Shown here piece after piece: positions 1-7,382 of a DNA stretch of 64,000 nucleotides. Under the pieces are notes generated by a model. That model saw only the letters and a program-made list of their open reading frames with translations. It did not search any database and was not told where the DNA came from. Both the position numbers and the translations under genes were made by a program. Each line of letters begins with the position of its first letter. Position 1 is the stretch's first letter. The stretch is from an uncultured Halomonas sp. (GTDB lineage: Bacteria; Pseudomonadota; Gammaproteobacteria; Pseudomonadales; Halomonadaceae): contig NZ_CANLTC010000011.1 in NCBI RefSeq assembly GCF_947493865.1, forward strand, positions 51,075-115,074, read 5' to 3'.

Positions 1-1
1 C

Positions 2-211
2 AAGGGGCAGGAGTTTCTTGACGAGTTCGGCGACCCTTTCGAAGTCAATATCTTCGATCCGGATGGCGACCTGGGTTTCGAACTCGGCGTCTACGGCGTG
101 CCGGAGACCTTCCTCGTCGATACCAAGAGCATTATCCGCTATAAGCACACGGGCTATATCACTCCCGGGGATGTCGAGCAGGTCATGAAGGAGGTGGAAA
201 AATGGCAGTAA
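2..211 (+). CDS. CcmG/DsbE/TlpA-like thioredoxin-fold protein, C-terminal part
   Basis: Only the last 69 codons are inside the window and the start is off the left edge. The visible part has the hallmarks of the C-terminal half of CcmG/DsbE-type thiol-disulfide oxidoreductases: a GVYGVPETFLVD stretch with the cis-proline of the thioredoxin fold, followed by a KHTGYIT segment. The redox CxxC would lie upstream and is not visible. Members are periplasmic, membrane-anchored and pass electrons from DsbD/CcdA to cytochrome c maturation or other targets. It lies 71 bp before lgt on the same strand and belongs with the thiol-redox cluster that follows. CcmG versus generic TlpA cannot be decided from this fragment. 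Confidence 0.8.
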   Translation, partial: KGQEFLDEFGDPFEVNIFDPDGDLGFELGVYGVPETFLVDTKSIIRYKHTGYITPGDVEQVMKEVEKWQ

Positions 212-282
212 TGAGTCGTCGAGCGTGCTGGAAATTGCTTTTGTTGATAGCGCGACCGGTAACGGTCATATAAGGAAAACAC

Positions 283-1095
283 ATGCTGCAATACCCTCAG
301 ATCGATCCTGTGGCCATCTCCCTGGGGCCGGTACAGATTCACTGGTATGGCCTGATGTATGTGGTCGGCCTGGCCGCCGCTTGGTGGCTGGGGCGCCGTC
401 GTGCCCACCGCCTGGGCCTGAGTCATGACGATATCGGCGACCTGATCTTCTACGGCGCCCTGGGGATCATCCTCGGGGGTCGCCTGGGCTATGCGCTGTT
501 CTATGGGTTCGAGCAACTGCTGGCCAACCCCCTGTGGCTCTTCAGAATCTGGGACGGCGGCATGAGCTTCCATGGCGGCCTGGCCGGCGTGCTAATCGCC
601 GCCCTGTTGTTTGCCCGCAAGAAGCGCCTCGCCTTCTTTCAGCTGACCGATTTCATCGCCCCCCTGGTGCCTATCGGCCTGGGGGCCGGGCGACTCGGCA
701 ACTTCATCAATCACGAACTGCCGGGGCGCGTCAGCGAGGTGCCTTGGGCCATGGTGTTTCCGCCCATGATGGGGCTGGGCCCGGAACCACGCCATCCCTC
801 GGCACTCTACGAATTTGCCCTGGAGGGGGTCGTACTGTTCGGGGTGCTGTGGTGGCTGTCGAGCCAGCCACGCCGGCGGGGCACGATCTCCGGGCTGTTC
901 CTGCTGCTCTATGGCGCCTTCCGCTTCGCCGTGGAGTTCGTGCGACTGCCCGATCCTCAACTGGGGTTCATCGCCTTCGGCTGGCTGACCATGGGACAAC
1001 TGTTGACCCTGCCGATGCTCATCGCGGGCCTGGCGCTGGTCATCTGGGCGAGGCGTCAGCCGGTGGATGACGCCAAGGCGGCGGTGGCCTCATGA
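283..1095 (+). CDS. lgt: Prolipoprotein diacylglyceryl transferase
   Basis: This 270-aa polytopic inner-membrane enzyme transfers diacylglycerol from phosphatidylglycerol to the lipobox cysteine of prolipoproteins, the first step of lipoprotein maturation. The family signature [14 protein letters not shown] is present at about residues 137-150, the conserved HGG follows the second membrane segment, and several hydrophobic segments span the length, which is normal for Lgt. An AAGGAAAA-type ribosome site precedes the ATG. The stop overlaps the start of the DsbD-like gene by 4 nt, so the two were co-translated. Lgt is usually a core gene beside thyA. Here it sits in an island with redox genes, so it may be a second, accessory copy; the rest of the genome is not visible. 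Confidence 0.93.
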   Translation: MLQYPQIDPVAISLGPVQIHWYGLMYVVGLAAAWWLGRRRAHRLGLSHDDIGDLIFYGALGIILGGRLGYALFYGFEQLLANPLWLFRIWDGGMSFHGGLAGVLIAALLFARKKRLAFFQLTDFIAPLVPIGLGAGRLGNFINHELPGRVSEVPWAMVFPPMMGLGPEPRHPSALYEFALEGVVLFGVLWWLSSQPRRRGTISGLFLLLYGAFRFAVEFVRLPDPQLGFIAFGWLTMGQLLTLPMLIAGLALVIWARRQPVDDAKAAVAS

Positions 1096-1633
1096 ACACG
1101 GCCCTCGCTTCTCTGCTGGTTGCGCTGCTCGTCGCCACACCGGTAGCGGCCCGTGAGGGGATTCCCTTGGGCGGTGACAAGAGCAATCCCTTCAGTGATT
1201 TGGTTCAGGGGCAATTCCTGCCGGCTAAAGAAGCCTTCCAGGCCAGCGCCTGGCGAGACGATGAGCGGCTCTACGTCGGCTTCCTCAATGCCGAGGACTA
1301 TTACCTTCATCGCCACCAATTCGCCCTGGACAGCCGCTCCCGGGCGTCAGTGTCGGTGAGCTGGCATTGCCACCCGGGGAACGCATGGTGCATGCCTCGC
1401 TGGGGGAGATCCGCGTGTTCCATGACCGGGTGGTATTCAGTGCGCCCATCGAGGCGAGCGGAGCCACTCGCGAGCCGCTGACCATCACGGTGACCTTTCA
1501 GGGCTGTTCCGACCGGGGACTGTGTTACCCGCCCGAACAGGTCGAGCTCGAAGCGCTTCACGGGTCGCCTCCCGCGGCCTTTGCCACCCCCTCCCCTCGT
1601 GATACGGCGGATAATCCCAACGGAGCACCTTGA
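1092..1633 (+). pseudogene. DsbD N-terminal (alpha) domain protein, frameshifted
   Basis: This resembles the periplasmic alpha domain of DsbD, which receives electrons from the membrane domain and passes them to DsbC, CcmG and similar partners. A signal peptide is visible at residues 1-20. The first frame reads to about 1350 (HRHQFALDSRSRAS), then homology continues in another frame from about 1349 (SVGELALPPGERM) to the stop at 1633. That second part holds the catalytic pair in FQGCSDRGLCYPPE (C-x5-C). Joining the frames gives about 180 residues, one domain only, so the membrane and thioredoxin domains of full DsbD are absent. The break is a single-base indel or a sequencing error near 1340-1352. 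It starts inside the lgt stop codon. Confidence 0.8.
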
Positions 1634-1660
1634 ATGGATCCCACCGACCTGAGCCTGCCG
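1619..1660 (+). repeat. Direct repeat, copy 1 (5' end of a tauE-like gene)
   Basis: This 42-bp stretch matches 2773-2815 apart from a few differences. The core from TTGAATGGATCCCACC to GAGCCTGCCG differs at one position. It covers the stop of the DsbD-like gene, an ATG at 1634 and codons for MDPTDLSLP. Here the reading frame collapses after 16 codons (stop at 1681), so this copy is an orphan gene start. Confidence 0.8.
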
Positions 1661-1808
1661 TCTTGGGGAAACACTGCATAATCCCCGTCGCAGCTTCGGG
1701 AGATACGGCGCGGGGTGGAAAGTGGCATTGATAACATCTGCAAGAGCCCCTTTTCATATTTCTTTTTAAGCTACCTTGGAACGGAATCAAAGGAAGAGGA
1801 GAGAAAGC

Positions 1809-2720
1809 ATGCGTACCTTTCGACACTCACCAGGCAGGCCAGACGTGGCCGGCTTCTACGATCCAAGAACCTCCAGTGTGCAGTACGTGGTAAGCGACCC
1901 ATCAACCCGGCGCTGCGCGATCATCGATCCGGTGCTGGACTTTGATGAAAAATCCGGAGCCACAGCGACACATCATGCCGATGAATTACTTGATTACGTG
2001 GCAGCCCAGAGACTCGAGGTAGAATGGATCCTCGATACCCATCCTCATGCCGACCACTTCTCGGCAGCGCAATACCTAAAAGAGAAAACTGGGGCGCCTA
2101 TGGCGATCGGAAGTTATGTCACGAAGGTCCAGGCTTTGTGGAAGGATATCTACAATTGGCCCGACTTTCCGGCCGATGGCCATCAGTGGGATCACCTCTT
2201 CAACGAAGGCGACACATTCAAGATCGGTGAGGTCGAAAGTCATGTGATGCACTCTCCGGGGCATACATTGGCCTCGATCACCTATGTTATCGGCGATGCC
2301 GCTTTTATTCACGATACGCTGTTCCAGCCCGATGGCGGAACGGCGCGTGCCGATTTCCCCGGGGGTAACGCTCACAAGCTCTGGAACTCCATCCAGGCCA
2401 TACTGGCATTGCCGGATGATACCCGGCTCTTTACGGGGCATGACTACATGCCCGGCGATCGTGAACCGGGGTGGGAAAGCACGGTACGCAGCCAGCGAGA
2501 AAGCAATATCCATCTTTGTCACGGATTGACTGCTGAGGGTTACGTGGCCATGCGTAACGAGCGGGATGCCGGGCTGCCCATGCCGAAGCTGATCCTGCCT
2601 TCACTACAGGTCAATATCCGCGGTGGCGCTCTTCCTGAACCGGAAGAGAACGGCCAGCGCTATCTCAAAATTCCTCTTGATGCCCTGCCCGAAGCTACCT
2701 GGGGCAAAGCACGCAACTGA
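1809..2720 (+). CDS. MBL-fold metallo-hydrolase, Blh/ETHE1-like
   Basis: A 303-aa metallo-beta-lactamase-fold protein. The metal-binding motif is THPHADH (near residue 77), with later ligands in SPGHT, FIHDTLF and TGHDY. The pattern resembles the persulfide dioxygenase (ETHE1) and Blh group, which oxidise glutathione persulfide or act in sulfide detoxification. Cytoplasmic, with no signal peptide. The ATG at 1809 is preferred over an upstream TTG at 1776 because GGAAGAGGAGAG lies just before it and the conserved sequence starts there. The gene with about 150 bp of upstream AT-rich DNA is bracketed by the 42-bp repeats, so it looks like a unit inserted into a dsbD-tauE locus. The exact substrate is inferred from the family. 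Confidence 0.88.
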   Translation: MRTFRHSPGRPDVAGFYDPRTSSVQYVVSDPSTRRCAIIDPVLDFDEKSGATATHHADELLDYVAAQRLEVEWILDTHPHADHFSAAQYLKEKTGAPMAIGSYVTKVQALWKDIYNWPDFPADGHQWDHLFNEGDTFKIGEVESHVMHSPGHTLASITYVIGDAAFIHDTLFQPDGGTARADFPGGNAHKLWNSIQAILALPDDTRLFTGHDYMPGDREPGWESTVRSQRESNIHLCHGLTAEGYVAMRNERDAGLPMPKLILPSLQVNIRGGALPEPEENGQRYLKIPLDALPEATWGKARN

Positions 2721-2772
2721 TACTTTAGCCAATTTTGCGCGGCGGCCTTCCGCCTGATGCGGCATAAAGACA

Positions 2773-2815
2773 AACCGGAGTACCTTGAATGGATCCCACC
2801 GGCCTGAGCCTGCCG
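2773..2815 (+). repeat. Direct repeat, copy 2 (5' end of a tauE-like gene)
   Basis: Second copy of the 42-43-bp repeat at 1619-1660. It contains ATG at 2789 and codons for MDPTGLSLPPL and leads into the damaged tauE-like gene. The two copies bracket the MBL hydrolase gene. Confidence 0.8.
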
Positions 2816-3425
2816 CCGCTGACGGCGGCCTGGGCGCCTGGCGGGCCTGTTGCTCGGCTACAACTTGGGCCGCATCACCAGCTATATGACTGCCGGTGCC
2901 CTGGTGGCGCTGCTCGGTTCCGTGCTCAACCATGCCCTGGACGGCATCGCCCTGGCACTACGTATCCTGGCGGCGGTCATGCTGATTCTGATGGCCCTGT
3001 ACATCGCCAACTGGTGGAGAGGCTTGCTGCATGTCGAGGCCCTGGGGCGCTCGCTCTGGCGCCGTATCGAGCCGCTCGGTCGACGCTTGTTGCCCGTGGT
3101 GAAGGTGCCACAGGCCTTCGCGCTGGGGTCGATCTGGGGCTGGATGCCCTGTGGGCTGATCTATTCGATGCTGGCCTGGAGTCTGGCCGTGGCCGAGCCG
3201 CTGCGTGCCGCGGCGATGATGGGGGCCTTCGGGCTCGGCACCCTGCCCGTCGTCCTGGCGACCGGTGTGGCCGCGCGTCGCGTCTCGCTCTGGATTCGTC
3301 ATCCGGCGACCCGCACGATGGCGGCGTTGCTGATCATGGCGTTTGCCGTCTGGCAGCTCTGGCATCTGTCATCCATGACCGGTATGGACGATATGGCCGG
3401 CGGCATGACGCCGTCGCCTCACTGA
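2789..3425 (+). pseudogene. Sulfite exporter TauE/SafE (DsbD_2) family protein, N-terminally damaged
   Basis: From about 2838 the sequence encodes a clear TauE/SafE-type membrane protein (LLLGYNLGRITSYMTAGALV, later GSIWGWMPCGLIYSML) that runs to the stop at 3425 with a His/Met-containing tail. Relatives lie beside cbb3 oxidase or copper genes and are thought to act in copper or thiol transfer. The ATG at 2789 starts MDPTGLSLPP in a different frame, and the expected N-terminal GGxHCxGMCGG segment between start and body is missing. The gene therefore has a deletion plus frame change near 2820-2840 and is probably inactive, unless an internal TTG or GTG is used. Its 3' end overlaps the convergent merR gene by 7 nt. 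Confidence 0.75.
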
Positions 3426-3856
3426 TGACCACGCTGAGTCGTCCCATCCTGTTGCCGCGTCAGCTCTGCCATCAGTTGGTTGAGGCTGGGCGCTTTGGTA
3501 GTGTCACGAAACTCGGCGTGCGAACGTCGCCTGGCTCGTTCCAGCCAACTTGCCAGGGTCTGCAGCTCTCGAACGCGCGAGTGGATAAGAGGTAAGCTCT
3601 CGGCCAGCCGGTCAACCCTGTCGACAGGCAAAGTGTTATCTCGTTCCGCGCGTACCAGTACCTCTTTGATTTCCTTGAGGCTGAGACCCAGACAACGCAG
3701 GCAGTCGATAAGACGAAGCCGCCCCAGCGCCTCTTCGTCATAGAGCTGATAGTCGTTGCGTGGATCCCGCCGCGACGGTAACAAGCCTTCTCGCGTGTAG
3801 TGGCGCACCGTTTCGGCGGTGACGCCACCAGCGCGGGCCAGTTCGCTGACGCGCAT
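3419..3856 (-). CDS. MerR family transcriptional regulator
   Basis: A 145-aa MerR-type regulator. The N-terminal winged HTH (MRVSELARAGGVTAETVRHYTREGLL, with the arginine-rich wing after it) covers about residues 1-70, followed by a dimerisation helix around 75-115. Metal sensors such as CueR carry a C-terminal CxnC loop. Here the only cysteines are C52 and C55 in the second HTH helix region, and the C-terminus has none, so the effector is not evident. It is divergent from the Met-rich/SCO1/DUF411 gene set, with a promoter of MerR architecture between them at 3981-4011. It probably controls those genes by DNA distortion. Its tail overlaps the convergent tauE-like gene. Confidence 0.88.
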   Translation of the reverse strand: MRVSELARAGGVTAETVRHYTREGLLPSRRDPRNDYQLYDEEALGRLRLIDCLRCLGLSLKEIKEVLVRAERDNTLPVDRVDRLAESLPLIHSRVRELQTLASWLERARRRSHAEFRDTTKAPSLNQLMAELTRQQDGTTQRGHQ

Positions 3857-3980
3857 TGATCTACCCTCTACTACGTGTCTGAGAGCAGTCTACAACCGCG
3901 GGGCTGCCCAAGGGTCAAGGCCGCTGCCAGGCCTTCGCCGACGAGCAACCCATGCCGGCGCGGAGGCCTAAAAATAGGGC

Positions 3981-4011
3981 TTGACCTTGAAGTGGGCTTT
4001 AAGGATACCTT
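3981..4011 (+). promoter_or_regulatory. MerR-type promoter with palindromic operator in a 19-bp spacer
   Basis: TTGACC at 3981-3986 as -35 and TACCTT at 4006-4011 as a weak -10 are separated by 19 bp rather than 17. A near-perfect inverted repeat, CCTTGAAGTGGGCTTTAAGG, at 3985-4004 fills the spacer. A long spacer with a dyad between the two boxes is the hallmark of MerR-activated promoters. It reads towards the Met-rich gene at 4110. Confidence 0.8.
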
Positions 4012-4109
4012 TCCAGCAAGTAGCCACGCTGCGAATGTTGAAACCAAGGTCAAACCTTCCCACCCTCGCGGATGGATAGGTGATTCCCAGGAAGATAGAG
4101 GAGAGTGTC

Positions 4110-4364
4110 ATGCGGAAACGTCATACTGCGATCCTGACTGCCGCCATCATCGTTACCGGTAGCCTCGGGGCGGGCTCGCTCCTTGCACAGGAAGAGAGTC
4201 AGCAGGAGCCAATGGAAGGTCAGGGCATGCAGGGCAACATGATGCAGGAAGGTGGCATGCACGGCATGATGGGGATGATGAGTGAAATGAATGCCATGAT
4301 GGAAAAATGCAATGCCATGATGGACAAGATGCAGCAGGGTCATGAGAGTGACAGTAACGCCTGA
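4110..4364 (+). CDS. Small exported Met-rich protein, probable copper-binding
   Basis: An 84-aa protein with a signal peptide (about residues 1-26, ending SLLAQ) and a mature part very rich in methionine, with some histidine (repeated GM/MM groups such as GMHGMMGMM and MEKCNAMMDKM) and one cysteine. Such Met/His-rich periplasmic peptides bind Cu(I) in several copper-resistance systems; this role is inferred from composition. ATG 4110 is chosen because AGAGGAGAG precedes it and a signal peptide begins there. It is the first gene after the MerR-type promoter, with SCO1 following 74 bp later. Confidence 0.8.
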   Translation: MRKRHTAILTAAIIVTGSLGAGSLLAQEESQQEPMEGQGMQGNMMQEGGMHGMMGMMSEMNAMMEKCNAMMDKMQQGHESDSNA

Positions 4365-4438
4365 CAGTATATGGGCCCGGCTGCTCCACATAGGAGCAGC
4401 TGAGTTACGGTTTTGATGATGCGAGCGGAGGACGGCCT

Positions 4439-5134
4439 TTGAGTAAAAGCATCTATGCTCCGTTAGCCATTCTTTTGCTGGTGACAAATTCTCCATCCTT
4501 CGCTCATTCCCTCGAAGAGGCCGAGGAGACGTTGCAGGAGCGGGAGCGCTACGCCCAGTTTGTCGACCAGCCAGCGCCGGCATTTTCCTTGACCGATGCT
4601 GACGGTAATACCGTGTCGTCCTCTGACCTGAAAGAAAGCGTCGTGGTGCTCAATTTCATCTACACCCGCTGCCAGGAAGCCTGCCCTGTGCATATGAACC
4701 TGATTGCCGAGGTGCAGGAACGAGTCAGCGACGCCGGCCTGAGTGAGGCGGTCGAGTTCATTACCATCGCCACCGACAGCGAAGATATCGTCGGCACCCG
4801 GGAAAACATGCGAGCCTATGGCAAGAACTTCGACCTGGACTCCGCCAACTGGCGCTTTCTATATCGTGACGAAGGCGATCCGGCCGACACCACACGCCAG
4901 ATCGCAGAAGCCTATGGCCTCCGGTTCGACGACGTGGCGGAGGGCGTCCAGGCCCATGGCGTCGTGACCCATGTTATCGATCCGTCGGGGCGTATGCGGG
5001 CTCGCTTTCATGGCCTCGAATTCGATCCGGAGCACCTGGTTTCGTATGTACGGGTACTGGCAGAAGGACCAGAGACATTATCCACTGGCACCTGGGACCG
5101 TATCCGTCATTACGTTACCGATATCGTTAACTAA
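4439..5134 (+). CDS. SCO1/SenC family copper chaperone
   Basis: A 231-aa thioredoxin-fold protein of the SCO family, periplasmic, with an N-terminal signal (residues 1-22). The copper site is visible: CxxxC in YTRCQEACPVH at about residue 80, and the distal histidine in HGVVTHV near residue 180. SCO proteins deliver copper to the CuA centre of cytochrome oxidase or act as thiol reductases. The start is a TTG preceded by GCGGAGGA. It follows the Met-rich gene and precedes DUF411 on the same strand, consistent with a copper-handling operon under the MerR-type promoter. Confidence 0.92.
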   Translation: MSKSIYAPLAILLLVTNSPSFAHSLEEAEETLQERERYAQFVDQPAPAFSLTDADGNTVSSSDLKESVVVLNFIYTRCQEACPVHMNLIAEVQERVSDAGLSEAVEFITIATDSEDIVGTRENMRAYGKNFDLDSANWRFLYRDEGDPADTTRQIAEAYGLRFDDVAEGVQAHGVVTHVIDPSGRMRARFHGLEFDPEHLVSYVRVLAEGPETLSTGTWDRIRHYVTDIVN

Positions 5135-5198
5135 ATTCCGCGAGACAATGCTCAACGGCATCATCGCTCATTTCACGACCTCCTCGGAGACTCCGCAT

Positions 5199-5639
5199 AT
5201 GAAGTATGGGAAAACACTGGCCATCGCTTCTCTTTTGACCTTTCCCCTCTCGGGACTGGCAGCCGAGACATCGGCCACTCTCTACAAGAACCCCAACTGT
5301 GGCTGCTGTGCCGAATATGCCAAGTATCTCGAACAGAACGGGTTCGAGGTGGAAACGATCGATACCCATGATCTTGCACAGCTGAAAACCGAGCACAATG
5401 TGCCCGAGAAACTGCATGGCTGCCACACCACGCTGATTGGCGACTATGTCTTCGAAGGCCACGTTCCCGTGGCAAGCGTTAGCCAGGTGCTCGAAGAGAC
5501 GCCCTTTATCAAAGGCTTGAGCGTGCCCGGCATGCCCCTCGGCTCGCCGGGAATGTCGGGCGAGAAACAAGGCCCGCTCGAGGTCTACACCTTGGCCTTT
5601 CAGCCGACCGAAACTCCGGACATCTACGCCACCCACTGA
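5199..5639 (+). CDS. DUF411 family periplasmic metal-binding protein
   Basis: A 146-aa exported protein with a signal peptide over residues 1-22 (ending SGLAA). The DUF411 hallmark is present: KNPNCGCCAEYAKYLEQNGF (CxCC) near residue 30, LHGCHT near residue 68 and GHVP near residue 82. DUF411 proteins are found with copper resistance genes and are believed to bind copper, but the biochemical role is not settled. The in-frame ATG at 5199 is preferred because a GGAG motif precedes it and the signal peptide starts there; an earlier ATG at 5148 would give an odd N-terminus. It lies between SCO1 and TlpA. Confidence 0.9.
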   Translation: MKYGKTLAIASLLTFPLSGLAAETSATLYKNPNCGCCAEYAKYLEQNGFEVETIDTHDLAQLKTEHNVPEKLHGCHTTLIGDYVFEGHVPVASVSQVLEETPFIKGLSVPGMPLGSPGMSGEKQGPLEVYTLAFQPTETPDIYATH

Positions 5640-5651
5640 AGGTAAGCGCTG

Positions 5652-6218
5652 GTGATTGGGAAACGGATCGCAACCAGGTGGCTAGTGGTGGCACTGCTGA
5701 TGGCCATGGCCAAGATAGCCGCCGCCACGCCTCCTGAACGCCTGGGGCCACAGGGCTTTCTTCTCTGGGAAAGCCCGCGCGACGTAACTAACATCCGCTT
5801 CGAGGATGACACAGGTTCCCCACTGACCCTGGCTGACTTCGAAGGTAAGCAGGTTTTGCTCAACATCTGGGCGACCTGGTGTGGCCCTTGCCGTGAGGAG
5901 ATGCCCACCCTGGATGCCCTCCAGGCCGAATTGGGGGGACTGGATTTCGAGGTCGTTGCGCTCTCGATCGATCGCAAAGGTCTCGAGGTCGTCAATGAGT
6001 TCTATCAGGAGGTGGGGATCGAGCATCTTTCCCCCTATGTCGATCGAACCGGCATGGCCAGCGCGGATCTTGGTGCCGTGGGGATTCCCACGACGCTGCT
6101 GCTCGACCGCCTGGGTAGGGAGCTTGGACGCCTGGTCGGGGAAGCCGAATGGGATACCCCTGAGATGATCGAGTTTCTGACCGAAACGATAGACGCCACC
6201 AAAGAGGAAGCGCCATGA
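5652..6218 (+). CDS. TlpA-like thiol-disulfide oxidoreductase
   Basis: A 188-aa exported thioredoxin-like protein. After a signal/anchor (residues 1-25) it has the active site NIWATWCGPCREEMP (CGPC near residue 77) and the cis-proline region GVGIPTTLLLD near residue 148. This is the TlpA/ResA type, which reduces disulfides in the periplasm using electrons from CcdA/DsbD. A GTG start at 5652 follows GAAGGTAAG. The stop overlaps the next gene start by 4 nt. The ccdA gene two positions downstream is its likely electron donor, so the cassette can supply its own reductant. Candidate substrates are SCO1 and DUF411 upstream. Confidence 0.92.
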   Translation: MIGKRIATRWLVVALLMAMAKIAAATPPERLGPQGFLLWESPRDVTNIRFEDDTGSPLTLADFEGKQVLLNIWATWCGPCREEMPTLDALQAELGGLDFEVVALSIDRKGLEVVNEFYQEVGIEHLSPYVDRTGMASADLGAVGIPTTLLLDRLGRELGRLVGEAEWDTPEMIEFLTETIDATKEEAP

Positions 6219-6598
6219 GTTGCTGTGACGACAAGACCCCACAGGGGCAGCAGAAAGCCGGACTGACAGGCCTGCTGACGGGTCCCCGCCGCTGGATGCT
6301 GTTGGGTGCCGTGGTCGTGGCTGGTGGCCTGGCCATGGGCTGGGATCAACTGGTCCTGCTGGGGATCGCCCCTATCCTGGTGAGCCTCTTGCCTTGCCTC
6401 GTCATGTGCGGCTTGGGGCTGTGCATGATGAAATGCAAGGACAAGAAAGGTAAGGCTACCGACCAGGGCGAAGCCACTGACGTGCAAGCCGGAGTGGAAC
6501 CCGCTACTGAGGTATCCACGGAGACGGCATCCGCCCATCGCCAAGCAGCGGTTCACGAGGTGTCGTCCGAGCAGTCCAACTCCAAGTTCCAAGCCTAG
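6215..6598 (+). CDS. Cys-rich membrane protein of unknown function
   Basis: A 127-aa protein I do not recognise as a named family. It begins MSCCDDK, has two hydrophobic segments (about 27-45 and 48-72), and its second segment runs into PCLVMCGLGLCMMKCK, four closely spaced cysteines at the membrane edge. A hydrophilic, Glu/Ala-rich tail follows. The cysteine pattern suggests metal or thiol exchange at the inner membrane, but this is inference. It overlaps tlpA by 4 nt and precedes ccdA by 17 nt, so it is co-translated within the redox cassette. Confidence 0.75.
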   Translation: MSCCDDKTPQGQQKAGLTGLLTGPRRWMLLGAVVVAGGLAMGWDQLVLLGIAPILVSLLPCLVMCGLGLCMMKCKDKKGKATDQGEATDVQAGVEPATEVSTETASAHRQAAVHEVSSEQSNSKFQA

Positions 6599-6615
6599 CC
6601 ACGGGATAAGGAGGG

Positions 6616-7359
6616 ATGCTGGAGATTGCCAATATCGGCCTGGCGACGGCCTTTCTGGCGGGCTTGATTTCGTTCATTTCACCCTGCGTCTTGCCGCTCG
6701 TGCCTGGCTATCTCTCATTCGTGGCCGGGCGATCGCTTGGGCAGATACGGGAAGCGGACCGGCGCGAGCGGCTCCGGGTGTTGACCCAGTCGCTATGGTT
6801 CGTGCTGGGCTTCTCCACGGTATTTTTGATGCTGGGGGCCAGTGCCACGGCCATCGGTCGCCTACTGCTGGTCTATCGCCAGGAGGCGAACCTGGTCGGC
6901 GGTCTCATCGTCATCCTGTTCGGTGCCTTCATGACCGGGCTCATCCCGCTGCACTGGTTACAGCGAGAATGGCGGTTTATCGACAAGCTCACGGAAAATG
7001 GCGGCGGGCGCGGTGCGGCTTATTTACTCGGCGTGGCGTTCGCCTTCGGCTGGACGCCCTGTATTGGTCCGATCTTGGGTGCCATCCTTACCGTTAGCGC
7101 TTCGACGGCCAATATTTCAAGCGGACTGGCGTTACTGGGAATTTACTCGCTAGGCCTTGGCGTGCCATTTCTGCTGACTGCCGTTTCGCTCGACCGTTTC
7201 TTGCACCACCAGCAATTCCTGCGCCGCTGGGGCCGGGTCATGCATATGGCTGCCGGCCTGCTCATGATCCTGATGGGCATCTTGATGATCACCGGGCAAC
7301 TGACCGAGCTGTCCTATTGGTTATTACGCACCTTCCCTGCGCTAGGCAGCATTGGCTAG
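6616..7359 (+). CDS. CcdA/DsbD-type transmembrane electron transporter
   Basis: A 247-aa polytopic inner-membrane protein with about six hydrophobic segments, the usual CcdA length. The two conserved redox cysteines are visible: FISPCVLPLVPGY near residue 24 and FAFGWTPCIGPILG near residue 143. CcdA moves electrons from cytoplasmic thioredoxin to periplasmic thioredoxin-like proteins. GGATAAGGAGGG precedes the ATG at 6616. The tlpA gene just upstream encodes the expected partner. The broken DsbD alpha domain and tauE-like gene earlier in the island may have been an older version of the same function. Confidence 0.94.
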   Translation: MLEIANIGLATAFLAGLISFISPCVLPLVPGYLSFVAGRSLGQIREADRRERLRVLTQSLWFVLGFSTVFLMLGASATAIGRLLLVYRQEANLVGGLIVILFGAFMTGLIPLHWLQREWRFIDKLTENGGGRGAAYLLGVAFAFGWTPCIGPILGAILTVSASTANISSGLALLGIYSLGLGVPFLLTAVSLDRFLHHQQFLRRWGRVMHMAAGLLMILMGILMITGQLTELSYWLLRTFPALGSIG

Positions 7360-7382
7360 CCGTTATTCGAGGAATCACTGAT

